NCBI RefSeq assembly: GCF_014698115.1
Contig: NZ_JACJSJ010000024.1
Span: forward strand, 1-64,000
Reading direction: 5' to 3'
Length of the DNA: 64,000 nt
From: Nostoc sp. FACHB-973
GTDB taxonomy: Bacteria; Cyanobacteriota; Cyanobacteriia; Cyanobacteriales; Nostocaceae
A model generated the notes under the pieces. The model was not told where the DNA came from, searched no databases, and worked only from the letters and a program-made list of their open reading frames with translations. Numbering within the stretch: the stretch's first letter is position 1; each line of letters begins with the position of its first letter. Of the stretch, positions 8,547-17,352 are shown piece after piece. The translations under genes and the position numbers were made by a program.

Positions 8547-9314
8547 TCAAAACTTGTAACTCAAAACCTGAATTACGCTATTTTCGGGCAAATCTTTAGA
8601 GTTAATGGAAATAGTATCTGTGTTGCTACGCCGCACTGTGATTCCTTGCATTAAGGTGAGAAAATCATCGAGTGGCGAAATGTCGCACGCAGCAGGATCG
8701 GCGGCTTGTGTCCGGTAATGGGTAGGAATTACTAGCTTGGGATTTAATACCTGAACGGCCTGCTTTGCTTCTTGGGCATTGTAGGCTTTTGCACTGCCAC
8801 CCACTGGAATAAATAGCACATCGGGACGCCCCATGAGAATTTTTTGCTCAATGGAAATGGGTGCAGCAACTCCCCCTAAATGCAAGATATTAATTCCGCC
8901 TTGTTTCCAACTCCAAGCAGTATTAGAGCCAAACTGCTTACCACCTTTGCGATCGTGGTCTATGGCAATTCCTTGGAACTTAATGCCTTTGAACTCGTAA
9001 ACTCCCGGTTCATAGATCAGTTTTGCATTTCCCGGTAGTACGTCTACAGCACCTTCATCTAGCAGTTGGCTGCTAATCAGTACTAAATCTGCTGCAACTT
9101 TTGGCACACGATACCCAGCAGTACAGCCGACCGCTCGAAATGGATTGACGAGAATTTTTGCGCTGCTACCATCAAAAAGAAAGCAAGTATGGCCCAACCA
9201 CTTAACTGATAAACCGCTAGATTGTGCGTCAGCTCGGAGGTGGGAACCCAAGGAAGTAACTGAAGCTGTGACCAATCCCGCCCCAGCATAACCCATCAAC
9301 TGTCGTCGTTTCAT
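8547..9314 (-). CDS. metallo-beta-lactamase-fold hydrolase with Tat-like leader
   Basis: A 255-residue protein. Its N-terminus (MKRRQLMGYAGAGLVTASV) has a twin arginine followed by a hydrophobic stretch and an Ala-x-Ala-like region, suggesting export by the Tat pathway to the periplasm. The body resembles the UlaG-like/Zn-dependent hydrolase branch (VKWLGHTCFLF near residue 40, IAIDHDRKGG, LHLGGVAAP, LFIPVGGSAKAYN, VIPTHYRT). The classical HxHxDH motif is replaced by a variant, as in other divergent members, so catalytic competence and substrate are uncertain. It lies 3 bases downstream of trpG on the same strand and is probably co-transcribed with it. Confidence 0.8.
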   Translation of the reverse strand: MKRRQLMGYAGAGLVTASVTSLGSHLRADAQSSGLSVKWLGHTCFLFDGSSAKILVNPFRAVGCTAGYRVPKVAADLVLISSQLLDEGAVDVLPGNAKLIYEPGVYEFKGIKFQGIAIDHDRKGGKQFGSNTAWSWKQGGINILHLGGVAAPISIEQKILMGRPDVLFIPVGGSAKAYNAQEAKQAVQVLNPKLVIPTHYRTQAADPAACDISPLDDFLTLMQGITVRRSNTDTISINSKDLPENSVIQVLSYKF

Positions 9315-9317
9315 TAA

Positions 9318-9917
9318 TTAGGCTCTCGACTGTAACTGTTGGAGAAAGTTTCGCAATAGCTGCTTTCCTGATGATGTCAGGACACTCTCTGGGTGAAACT
9401 GGACGCCCTGAATCTGGGGATAGTTCCGGTGTCGCACTCCCATAATTGTGCCATCTTCAACCCAAGCGGTGATTTCTAGCACATCAGGGCAAGTCTCGCG
9501 TTCGATCGCTAAACTATGATACCTGGTTGCGGTGAGCGGATTTTCTAATCCTTGGAAAACCCCTACCCCAGTGTGAGACACCAGAGAGGTTTTGCCATGC
9601 ATCAACTCTGGAGCAGAGACTATTTTACCACCGAACACTTGACCGATACTTTGATGGCCTAGACAGACCCCTAAAATTGGCAATTCTTGTCCTAGTTGCT
9701 CAATCAACTCTAGGGAAATACCTGCATCTTCTGGACGACCAGGCCCAGGAGAAATAACCACGGCTTCTGGCTTTAATGCCCGAATCTCATCTATAGATAT
9801 TTTGTCGTTGCGAAAAACTCTAATATCAGCTGCCACTGGGAACTCTGCTGCCAATTCTCCCAGATACTGCACCAGATTATATGTAAAACTATCGTAATTA
9901 TCGATGACTATTAACAT
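9318..9917 (-). CDS. trpG: anthranilate/aminodeoxychorismate synthase glutamine amidotransferase subunit
   Basis: A 199-residue class I glutamine amidotransferase that supplies ammonia to a TrpE- or PabB-type partner for tryptophan or folate synthesis. It begins with the family hallmark [20 protein letters not shown]. It has [10 protein letters not shown] (oxyanion region), the nucleophilic Cys in GVCLGHQ, and the His-Glu of [10 protein letters not shown]. The length is typical (about 190-200). TrpG and PabA cannot be told apart from sequence alone, and many bacteria share one subunit for both. No trpE/pabB lies nearby. It forms a minus-strand run with dgkA, ybeY and prfB. Confidence 0.9.
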   Translation of the reverse strand: MLIVIDNYDSFTYNLVQYLGELAAEFPVAADIRVFRNDKISIDEIRALKPEAVVISPGPGRPEDAGISLELIEQLGQELPILGVCLGHQSIGQVFGGKIVSAPELMHGKTSLVSHTGVGVFQGLENPLTATRYHSLAIERETCPDVLEITAWVEDGTIMGVRHRNYPQIQGVQFHPESVLTSSGKQLLRNFLQQLQSRA

Positions 9918-10124
9918 AAGTAGGGGAAATATTACAAATTGCAGGTGACAGACATAAAACTGTCATAACCCAGAAAGCTACACGCACAAGCTGCCTCAAG
10001 AGGCAGCAGACTTGAGTTCAGAAAGCATCCAGTCAATAGCCTAGACGCTTGCTGTAAGGGAATTTTGAATCCTCAGGAATCACTTGGCAATGCCTGGGTT
10101 GGGCTACGCCTGTGCAAATCACAT
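9918..10124. other. intergenic spacer with no clear gene
   Basis: About 200 bases between dgkA and trpG containing short dyads (for example CTGCCTCAAGAGGCAG near 10000-10015). I see no coding signal; it may hold the trpG promoter or a dgkA terminator. Confidence 0.4.
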
Positions 10125-10577
10125 CTACAAAGCCGATATAATTAACGTTACCAGAGGAGGCAGCAACAGTGTAGCAGCGACCAACACCGCTACTAAAGCT
10201 GAAACCAGCACTGCACCAGCAGCACAATCTTTGGCAACTTTTGCCAAATCATGGTAAGTCTGCTTCACTGTTAAGTCCACAAGAGACTCGATCGCTGTAT
10301 TCAGTAACTCTAGTGCCAAAACTAAACCACTAGTTATGCCAATTACTGCTATTTCTACTGGTTGCAGATGCAAATATACGCTTAAAGCGATCGCTAAGGC
10401 ACAAACACTTGTGTGAATGCGAAAATTACGTTGAGTTTGAAAACTATAAGTGATTCCAGCCCAAGCATACTTAAAACTAACAAATAAATTAGAAGCAACC
10501 TTCCACGAAAATTCCCGTTCGTTGGTCACAATTTTTTGTAACGAGGTAGGCGTTGGTGGAGAAATTTTTTGGGACAT
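10125..10577 (-). CDS. dgkA: diacylglycerol/undecaprenol kinase family membrane protein
   Basis: A 150-residue small integral-membrane kinase. After a soluble N-terminus of about 40 residues come FKYAWAG and the RNFRIH motif, then three membrane helices. The catalytic signature is intact in VLALELLNTAIESLVDL, where the Glu residues and the Asn-Thr-Ala-Ile-Glu core bind Mg-ATP. Family members phosphorylate diacylglycerol or undecaprenol for lipid recycling; Gram-positive and cyanobacterial versions are more often undecaprenol-type. It is on the same strand as ybeY with a 146-base gap. Confidence 0.88.
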   Translation of the reverse strand: MSQKISPPTPTSLQKIVTNEREFSWKVASNLFVSFKYAWAGITYSFQTQRNFRIHTSVCALAIALSVYLHLQPVEIAVIGITSGLVLALELLNTAIESLVDLTVKQTYHDLAKVAKDCAAGAVLVSALVAVLVAATLLLPPLVTLIISAL

Positions 10578-10723
10578 ACACTTAAAAATACAAAAACACA
10601 GTTGCTACAGTGGCAATTTTGGGTGATGTTTATAGCGTAATTAACTTTGAGGCAATCTTTAAGCAATTTTCCATAGAGGTATTATAAAAGTATTACCCAA
10701 AATTAACACTAAGGCGTGACTCA

Positions 10724-11263
10724 TTACTGCCATTCTTTGTTAATAGCAATACCTATTGCCTTCAGCAATTTTACTTGCTGTTCTAACATTCGTTCCAAAC
10801 TTTCTTCGTCAGGATGATCCCACCCCAACAGATGCAATAAACCGTGAGCAGCTAACCAGGCTAGTTCAGTTGGTAAATTGTGTCCCTGCTGTTGGGCTTG
10901 ACGTTGTGCGGTATCTACAGACACGATAATATCGCCTAAATATAGTGGTACAGAGGCAAGCATTTCTTCACTTTGAGGAAAATCTACCTCTAAAGCAGCA
11001 AAAGCTAAAACGTCTGTGGGCTGATTTTTGTGACGATACTGAGCATTGAGTTCCTGAATTTGCGAGTCATCTGTCAAACGCAGCCCAATCTCATAACCTG
11101 GTGCTGGTGGAATATGAGGGTGGAGTATTTCTAACCAGCTATTAAACCAGTTTTCCCAAGTTTCAGGGGTAATTCGGAGATCAGTTTCGCCAAAGTTTAC
11201 CGAGTTTGTCGGGGACAACTCGTAAAAATAATCTTCCACATATAATTCAACTCCCAGAGCCAC
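10724..11263 (-). CDS. ybeY: endoribonuclease YbeY (rRNA maturation factor)
   Basis: A 179-residue zinc-dependent RNase involved in 16S rRNA 3'-end maturation and ribosome quality control. The family zinc motif appears as HGLLHLLGWDH (H-x3-H-x5-H), preceded by the conserved NAQYRHKNQPTDVLAF and LGDIIVSVDTA segments. The N-terminal extension (about residues 1-35) is typical of cyanobacterial YbeY. It sits between dgkA and a small DUF3285-like gene, all on the minus strand. Confidence 0.93.
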   Translation of the reverse strand: MALGVELYVEDYFYELSPTNSVNFGETDLRITPETWENWFNSWLEILHPHIPPAPGYEIGLRLTDDSQIQELNAQYRHKNQPTDVLAFAALEVDFPQSEEMLASVPLYLGDIIVSVDTAQRQAQQQGHNLPTELAWLAAHGLLHLLGWDHPDEESLERMLEQQVKLLKAIGIAINKEWQ

Positions 11264-11295
11264 GCACTCTCCTAGTCTAAGGTCACAGTTTTTTG

Positions 11296-11451
11296 TTAGT
11301 GAGTTAGGTAAGCAAGACCAATCAGGACGGCTAAAAGTCCTATAGTGGTTAACGCAAAATGTTTCAGGGAAGTTCCACCTTTACGCACCATGTTTCGCAT
11401 GGCCAGTTTTACGTAGCTGGGTTGAGGTTCTGTTGAAGGAGAGTTACTCAT
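11296..11451 (-). CDS. small single-helix membrane protein (DUF3285-like)
   Basis: A 51-residue protein beginning MSNSPSTEPQPSYVKLAMRN. It has a basic stretch (MRNMVRKGG) followed by one hydrophobic helix (HFALTTIGLLAVLIGLAYL) and ends TH. It resembles the cyanobacteria-restricted DUF3285 proteins, which are found beside ybeY. The open frame continues upstream for 85 more codons, but that extension runs through a palindromic repeat at 11590-11654 and has no family resemblance, so I start at the internal Met. Function unknown. Confidence 0.75.
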   Translation of the reverse strand: MSNSPSTEPQPSYVKLAMRNMVRKGGTSLKHFALTTIGLLAVLIGLAYLTH

Positions 11452-11589
11452 AGTTAATTCGATCGCGGACTCTTTTATAACTGTAACAGTTGGGTCTGCT
11501 ATAGGATTGCGATCGCCCATATAATATTGAGTCTTTTCTGTGTCAACCGCCTCAACAATATACCATTGACAAAAATCTTTGCAACTACA

Positions 11590-11675
11590 TGAGGTACACC
11601 CCGCGAGTTCGGGGAGAGTGCGCGATAGCGCGAGTGGCGTATTTCTGTACCTCACAAAGTTTAAATCTGCTGTAT
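11590..11675. repeat. nested palindromic repeat (MITE-like)
   Basis: The outer arms TGAGGTACA (11590-11598) and TGTACCTCA (11646-11654) enclose two smaller dyads, CCCCG/CGGGG (11599-11614) and GCGC/GCGC (11618-11630). The right arm continues into ATCTGCTGTAT, the same tail as the long palindrome at 47032-47127 (TACCTCACCAAGCTGCAATCTGCTGTA). I take both to be members of one non-coding repeat family. Confidence 0.65.
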
Positions 11676-11711
11676 CTGGATCAGGTATTTCGTGAAATTG
11701 CATCAAGGGGT

Positions 11712-11905
11712 GTTATGGTGCGATCGCCCCTGACTCAAAAATTTTGAGAATCGGTATGAGAAAAGAATATCCGGCGAGTCCGTAGTCACTTTCCCCACTC
11801 CTGAAGATATCTCTATCGTCGTAGTAAATACGGCCGTCTTCGCCGCCGAGTTTGAAGGTATTAAAGCCTGCTCCACCTACTAGGATATCTTTTTCGCTAG
11901 CAGGT
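11712..11905 (-). pseudogene. C-terminal remnant of an RTX/hemolysin-type calcium-binding protein
   Basis: Reverse-strand translation gives KDILVGGAGFNTFKLGGEDG followed by RIYYDDRDIF and ending with a stop at 11712. This is the typical last nonapeptide-repeat region of RTX proteins (GxDxLxGGxGxDxF). There is no start codon or upstream coding region; the sequence beyond about 11905 is unrelated AT-rich DNA. It is therefore a fragment of a formerly larger secreted-protein gene. Confidence 0.7.
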
Positions 11906-12024
11906 TTTACTTACTTTTTGATGCTTTATTCGGATACTTTAAAGAAAAATACGGTGACTCTCATAGTATAATAAGTGTATGTACTTAAACAAATAAGTAA
12001 AAAATTTATCATTGCAAATAATTT

Positions 12025-13227
12025 ATGCATAATAAAAAAACAGCTAAGAATTTGTTATTGTTGATTTTTACATTATTTTTGCTAATTTCAGGTCTAGGTA
12101 TAGGAACCTATTTATTTCTAATAATTGGTTCAAAAATAGTAGAAAAGCCTGTCAAGATAAAAACAAACTATCTCCAAATAGGAATATTATCAAATAAAGA
12201 TAATTATATGCCGCTAGTTAAATATTTAAATCAGCAATTGGGAAGCCAATTATTAATAAATATAGATGGAGATAAAAATATTTCGTATCAAGAAGTAAAA
12301 AAGCGAATAGCAAGTAAAGAATGGGATATTGTTTTTACTCTTTCACCGATGCTTAGTATAGCTGCTAAAGACAATGGATATACTTTTATTGCTCGGATGT
12401 TTCCTGACAGACCAGCATATTATCAATCTGTACTATTTGTAAGAGCAGACAATTATATCAAGTCGATAGAAGATATAAAACCTAGTACAAAAATTGCGTT
12501 AGGTGATTTTAACTCAGCATCTAGTTTTTATATGCCAGCTTATGATTTATATGGTAAAACACTAAATGTTACTATGGGTTTACGAGGTCATATTATTCGA
12601 GAAATGGTAAAAAAAGGAGAAGTAGAAGTTGGGTCAGCAGCATACGGAGATATAGTTAAAGATGACCCAGATATCCGAATTATTCACCAAAGTCGTAATA
12701 TACCTAGTTCCGGAGTTTATTTGTCTCCTCGATTTGATAAGCAAGATAAAGAAATTATTATAAGAACTATTGAAAATGCACCTAGTGTTCTTAAAAAGCA
12801 AGCCAATTTTGGGAAAGATAAAGAACCAGACTTTTCATCATTTCAAGAAATTACCCGCAGAACTGAACAAGTTTTAGTTTGTTCTGATTTTACTAAAAAT
12901 CCTGTGAATTTCTTTTGCCAGGATAAAAGTATTAATACTATAGCTAATAAAAATTTAAATGTAGAAAATATTATTAATGGTCGAGTTAATGGATGGAGCC
13001 GCTCTAGTAGCACCAGTATTTACTTAAGTTTATCTGGAGATGATAATCAAATTTATCGAGTTATTCTTGCCGAAGAGATATTAAATCAAGTGCCAAATGC
13101 TGGGAATATTTTATCACTCCAAAATAAACGAGTTGAAATTAATAATGTTGTTGTCAAAAAACTGCCAAATAACATTTTAGAATTAAAAATAAGTCAACCT
13201 AATCAATTGAAAGTAGCAAATCCATGA
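12025..13227 (+). CDS. PhnD-like periplasmic phosphate/phosphonate-binding family protein
   Basis: A 400-residue protein with an N-terminal membrane anchor (residues 9-37, LLLLIFTLFLLISG...). A PhnD-type substrate-binding domain follows (about 45-270; GILSNKDNYMPLVKYLNQQLG, WDIVFTLSPMLSIAAK, FVRADNYIKSIEDIK, ALGDFNSASSFYMPAYDLYG, VEVGSAAYGDIV). A separate C-terminal beta-rich domain (about 315-395; GRVNGWSRSSSTSIYLSLSG...) is absent from ordinary PhnD. No permease or ATPase gene is adjacent, so it may be an orphan binding protein or sensor rather than a transporter part. The gene is strikingly AT-rich compared with its neighbours and lies on the opposite strand within an otherwise co-oriented core cluster, suggesting acquisition. 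Ligand unknown. Confidence 0.75.
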   Translation: MHNKKTAKNLLLLIFTLFLLISGLGIGTYLFLIIGSKIVEKPVKIKTNYLQIGILSNKDNYMPLVKYLNQQLGSQLLINIDGDKNISYQEVKKRIASKEWDIVFTLSPMLSIAAKDNGYTFIARMFPDRPAYYQSVLFVRADNYIKSIEDIKPSTKIALGDFNSASSFYMPAYDLYGKTLNVTMGLRGHIIREMVKKGEVEVGSAAYGDIVKDDPDIRIIHQSRNIPSSGVYLSPRFDKQDKEIIIRTIENAPSVLKKQANFGKDKEPDFSSFQEITRRTEQVLVCSDFTKNPVNFFCQDKSINTIANKNLNVENIINGRVNGWSRSSSTSIYLSLSGDDNQIYRVILAEEILNQVPNAGNILSLQNKRVEINNVVVKKLPNNILELKISQPNQLKVANP

Positions 13228-13402
13228 AGTGTCAGGCTTAGAAGGTAATTTCTTTACTCGGTCTGTATTAAAAGTGGAAATTTTGACTTAAGCCTATCCG
13301 GGTTAACCTAATGATTTTTGCCTAGAGTGAGGTTTTATCAGGATAATTTATCAAAGGTGATCACTGCCTTTAGTCACCTATATGTTACTCATCAATATAA
13401 AT

Positions 13403-13446
13403 AATAGGTACTAAGTAATAGTAAAAATAATTACTTAGTACCTATT
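13403..13446. terminator. bidirectional terminator-like hairpin between convergent genes
   Basis: A perfect 17-bp inverted repeat, AATAGGTACTAAGTAAT/ATTACTTAGTACCTATT, with a 10-base loop, placed 12 bases from the prfB stop and downstream of the PhnD-like gene. The stem is AT-rich and lacks a long U tract, so termination is probable but not certain; it could also be a repeat element. Confidence 0.55.
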
Positions 13447-13458
13447 ACTAATGCCCAA

Positions 13459-14581
13459 CTATGCAGGAGTGTTTTCTACTAGTTTATTTTCTTGCCGCAG
13501 ATAAGCTTGGATGAATGTATCAAGTTCGCCATTCATCACATCTATAATCCCTGTTGTTTCCGTATTTGTGCGTAAATCTTTGACCATTTGGTAAGGATGA
13601 AACACATAGTTACGGATTTGGTTACCCCAGGAGGCTTCCACCATATCGCCACGAATTTCGGCAATTTCTTGGGCGCGTTGTTCTTGGGCAATGACCAATA
13701 GCTTTGCTTTGAGTCGAGCCAGGGCTTTTTCTTTATTTTGCAGCTGCGATCGTTCTTCTGTACAACGCACGGCAATTCCAGTGGGAAGGTGAACAACCCG
13801 CACCGCTGTTTCTACTTTGTTGACGTTTTGCCCGCCTTTACCACCAGAGCGAGTTGTGGTGATTTCCAAATCTTTCTCTGGAATATCCAACTGCACAGAA
13901 TTATCTATCTGGGGCATGACTTCCACCCCCGCAAAACTAGTTTGCCGCTTGCCATTGGCATTAAACGGCGAAATCCTCACTAAGCGGTGTGTACCCATTT
14001 CCGATCGCAAGTAACCATAGGCATAGCGACCAGTAATTTCTAGGGTTGCCGATTTAATTCCGGCTTCATCACCCTCCGACTCTTCAGCTAAAGTCACCTT
14101 GTAGCCGTGAGCTTCGCCCCAACGGGTGTACATCCGCATCAGCATAAATGCCCAGTCTTGAGCATCTGTACCACCAGCACCAGCACTAATCGTCAGTACA
14201 GCACCTTCGGCATCATAGGGACCGGAAAGTAACTGTTGTAACTCCCACTGGTCAAGGTCATGATTAAGTTTCGTGATGGTAGATTCCGCTTCTTGCAATA
14301 GTGCTTCGTCGGTTTCTAACTCCAACAACTCAACAACTGCCTTAGTATCTTCTAGATTGGCGTGCCAGCGATCGTATTGCTCGATGTGGGCTTTTAAGTC
14401 GTTAAGTTCTTGTAGTGTTTGTTGAGCCTGGGTTTGGTCATCCCAAAATTCTGGCTGAGCAGATATTTGTTCCAGGTCTTGAATTTTAGCTGTCAGTGCA
14501 GGTACGTCAAAGATAGTCCTGGGTTTTACCCAGGCGGCCAGACAACGTTTCGATTTCGCGTTTGAGTTCTAGGACATCCAT
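13459..14581 (-). CDS. prfB: peptide chain release factor 2, expressed through a programmed +1 frameshift
   Basis: The gene starts at ATG 14579-14581 ([20 protein letters not shown]...) and reads 24 codons to an in-frame UGA at 14507-14509. A +1 shift on the CTT codon continues into the long second frame ([14 protein letters not shown]..., about 349 further residues), giving roughly 373 residues in total. The long frame holds the GGQ peptidyl-hydrolysis motif ([16 protein letters not shown]) and an SP.. region typical of RF2, which recognises UAA and UGA. The slippery context CTT-TGA-C, preceded by an AGGA sequence, matches the classical RF2 autoregulatory site. This is the first gene of a minus-strand run towards ybeY, dgkA and trpG. 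Confidence 0.93.
14507..14520 (-). promoter_or_regulatory. prfB autoregulatory frameshift site
   Basis: On the coding strand the sequence reads AGGACTATCTTTGAC. It combines an internal Shine-Dalgarno-like AGGA, a CTT codon, the UGA stop and a following C. When RF2 is scarce, UGA is decoded slowly and the ribosome slips +1; the mechanism is known from other bacteria and inferred here. Confidence 0.9.
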
Positions 14582-14746
14582 AGTACTTGCTGAATTTATA
14601 GATAGAGCGCTTTGGATTGGGAAATTGCTCTACATTTTACTTATCTTTTTTGATTTTAGCTGTAGTTGGGCAAATTATCTTGCACTATTTGTATAAGTTA
14701 CCCAAATTACTTTTAAGTATCCTCAATTATCTGAGGACAAACCGTG

Positions 14747-17332
14747 ATGTTCCAATCAAGCAGTAGAGAGTTTACAGACAATCAGAATCAGGCGTTGCAA
14801 TTCAATAGCATTCTAGAATGCCCTTGCAAAAACTTGCTTGGTGAAGTTGACCTTCTCAGGATTGCTGCAAGCCAGAAACAGCAACAAAAACGAAAGAAAG
14901 TAACACTCGGTCAGTTTTTAACTCCTGCTCCGGTAGCAGAATTAATGGCTGGGATGTTTAACAAACTTAATCTTCCTCAAATATCTCTACTTGATGCAGG
15001 AGCAGGATCTGGCTCATTACTTGCAGCATTTGTGGCTAACCTATGTCACAGAGAAGAACGCCCAGCCAATATAGATATTGTTGCCTATGAAATTGATCCT
15101 TTTCTTATTGAATATTTACGTCAGACATTAAAATTATGTGCAAGAGCATGTCAAATAGCTGGTATCTCTTTGCAATATGAAATCCGCAATACGGACTTTA
15201 TTGAAGATGTCGTGAGGCTTGTTCAGCCTAGTTTGTTTGATAATCCTAACAATCCAAGATTTACGCACGCTATTTTAAATCCTCCATATTTGAAAATCAA
15301 CGCTCATTCAAAAGTTCGTGGTTTATTACGTTCTCTAGGCTTAGAAACCAGCAATCTATATACAGGTTTTATTGCTGCCACATCTCAACTTCTCAATTCC
15401 GGAGGGGAGCTTGTAGCTATTTCGCCACGTAGTTTCTGTAATGGCCCATATTTTAGGGATTTCCGAAGGATGTTTTTGGAAATGATGGCTTTAGACCAGA
15501 TACATCTTTTTGAATCGAGACAGGAAGCTTTTAGTGATGATGAAGTTTTGCAGGAAATAATCATTATTCATGCTGTCAAACAAAAACAAAAATTCGATAA
15601 TGTACTCATCAGTACAAGTTCGAGTGCTGAGGATGATTTGATTAAATCAAATTCTTTACGTTATACAGAGATAGTTAATTACAACGACTCCCAACAATTC
15701 ATTCACATTATCCCAGATACATTCAGTCAGCAGGTTATTCGACGAATGGGGAATTTTACCTGCACATTAAAAGACATTGGATTGACTGTATCAACGGGAC
15801 GTGTTGTAGATTTCCGTGCCAAAGAATATCTGTGTTTAATGCCAGAAAAAAACACTGTTCCCTTAATTTATCCATTAAATTTCTCAACAGGATATGTCGA
15901 GTATCCAAAGATAACTAGAAAACATCAAGCTTTAGTATATGTTGAACAAACGGTTTCTCTATTAGTACCCAACGAACATTATGTACTGACTAAACGATTC
16001 TCCTCAAAAGAGGAAAGAAAACGAGTAGTTGCAGTTGTATACGATGCCAATCGGATTGATTGTTTTTGGGTAGGTTTTGAAAATCACTTGAATTACTTTC
16101 ACAAGGATGGAAGGGGACTCGATCTTACCCTAGCACGTGGTCTTGCTGCTTATCTAAACTCCACCCTCGTAGACGAATTTTTTCGGTTGTTTAATGGTCA
16201 TACTCAGGTGAATGCAACCGATTTACGAAATTTAAAATATCCCACAATAGAGCAGCTAATGACCGTGGGGTTACGTATTGGAGGGTCTTTACTGTCACAG
16301 TCCGAAATTGATGAAATTGTCGAAGAAGAATTACTAAGTATGACCAATCAGTTTGAAAATAACCCCTTAATAATTAAAAACCGTATTGATGAAGCACTGC
16401 AAATATTAGTTGAACTTGGATTTCCACGGGCACAACTTAACGAACGTTCAGCCTTAACTCTTCTGGCTCTAGTTGATTTAAAGCCGACTGAACCTTGGGA
16501 AACTGCTGCATCTCCATTAATAGGAATTACACCAATGATGGAATTTATGGCACAGCACTACGGCAAAACATATAAACCTAATACGCGGGAAACTGTTCGT
16601 CGCCAAACAGTCCATCAATTCTTAGACGCAGCTTTGATAATTGCGAATCCAGACGCTCCCGATCGCCCCATTAACAGCCCAAAAACTGTATACAAGATTG
16701 AAGAAAGTGCGCTGGAATTATTACGTACTTATGGAACTACTGAATGGAGAAAGAGCATTCGTACTTATCTTTCCTCAGTTGAGACTTTGAAAAAACGATA
16801 TGCTCAAGAGCGTGAATTATCACGTATTCCCATAGTGATTGAAGGGAAGGTAAAAACTCTATCACCAGGTGGTCAAAATATTTTGATTGAGAAGATTATT
16901 AAAGATTTTGCAGAACGTTTTACACCTGGGGGAAAACTAATTTATGTCGGCGATACAGATGAGAAATTCGCGCATTTTAATGAAGCAGCATTGAGAGATT
17001 TAGGGGTTACTGTCGATTCTCATGGTAAAATGCCTGATGTGATTATCCATCATCTAAAAAATAATTGGCTAGTTTTAATTGAGGCTGTAACTTCCCACGG
17101 GCCAATTAACCCTAAACGTAAGAAAGAACTTGAAGTTATCTTTGCTGGTATAAAAATTCCCCTTGTAATGGTAACAACTTTTTTAAGCCGTAAAGCGATG
17201 GTGGAGTATTTGGCTGAAATTGCATGGGAAACAGATGTTTGGGTTGCTGAAGATGCTACTCATCTGATTCACTTCAATGGAGAATACTTATTACAGGCTT
17301 ACAAATTAGATAGAGATTTGGAAACAGAATAA
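14747..17332 (+). CDS. single-chain type II restriction-modification protein: N6-adenine methylase fused to a BsuBI/PstI-type endonuclease
   Basis: About 861 residues. Residues 30-450 form a gamma-class N6-adenine methyltransferase: GQFLTPAPVAELMAG (motif X-like), SAM-binding LLDAGAGSGSLL (about 82-93) and the catalytic NPPY (about 179-182), followed by a target-recognition region. Residues 540-690 resemble the helical N-terminal domain of BsuBI/PstI endonucleases. Residues 695-862 resemble their catalytic domain (GKLIYVGDTDEKF, then MPDVI and WLVLIEAVTSHGPI, where Asp765 and Glu780 plus a downstream Lys would form a PD-(D/E)xK site). The PstI family cuts CTGCAG. A GTG three bases upstream is an alternative start; the GAGGA at 14732-14736 fits either. 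No separate methylase or control gene is adjacent. Domain calls come from recognised motifs, not a search. Confidence 0.85.
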   Translation: MFQSSSREFTDNQNQALQFNSILECPCKNLLGEVDLLRIAASQKQQQKRKKVTLGQFLTPAPVAELMAGMFNKLNLPQISLLDAGAGSGSLLAAFVANLCHREERPANIDIVAYEIDPFLIEYLRQTLKLCARACQIAGISLQYEIRNTDFIEDVVRLVQPSLFDNPNNPRFTHAILNPPYLKINAHSKVRGLLRSLGLETSNLYTGFIAATSQLLNSGGELVAISPRSFCNGPYFRDFRRMFLEMMALDQIHLFESRQEAFSDDEVLQEIIIIHAVKQKQKFDNVLISTSSSAEDDLIKSNSLRYTEIVNYNDSQQFIHIIPDTFSQQVIRRMGNFTCTLKDIGLTVSTGRVVDFRAKEYLCLMPEKNTVPLIYPLNFSTGYVEYPKITRKHQALVYVEQTVSLLVPNEHYVLTKRFSSKEERKRVVAVVYDANRIDCFWVGFENHLNYFHKDGRGLDLTLARGLAAYLNSTLVDEFFRLFNGHTQVNATDLRNLKYPTIEQLMTVGLRIGGSLLSQSEIDEIVEEELLSMTNQFENNPLIIKNRIDEALQILVELGFPRAQLNERSALTLLALVDLKPTEPWETAASPLIGITPMMEFMAQHYGKTYKPNTRETVRRQTVHQFLDAALIIANPDAPDRPINSPKTVYKIEESALELLRTYGTTEWRKSIRTYLSSVETLKKRYAQERELSRIPIVIEGKVKTLSPGGQNILIEKIIKDFAERFTPGGKLIYVGDTDEKFAHFNEAALRDLGVTVDSHGKMPDVIIHHLKNNWLVLIEAVTSHGPINPKRKKELEVIFAGIKIPLVMVTTFLSRKAMVEYLAEIAWETDVWVAEDATHLIHFNGEYLLQAYKLDRDLETE

Positions 17333-17352
17333 GAGGTACTAACTAATGAAAA

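Noticed and set aside
8382..8654. 90-codon plus-strand frame
   Set aside because: It is mostly a translated heptamer array (WGVGSWE and SSPSSPSS repeats) and overlaps the real metallo-beta-lactamase-fold gene.
8547..9314. Active class B beta-lactamase (resistance gene)
   Set aside because: The HxHxDH motif is not in canonical form and the sequence fits the UlaG-like branch; no evidence for lactam hydrolysis.
11452..11706. N-terminal extension of the DUF3285-like gene to 136 residues
   Set aside because: The extra 85 codons cross a nested palindromic repeat and show no family resemblance. The internal Met gives the expected 51-residue protein.
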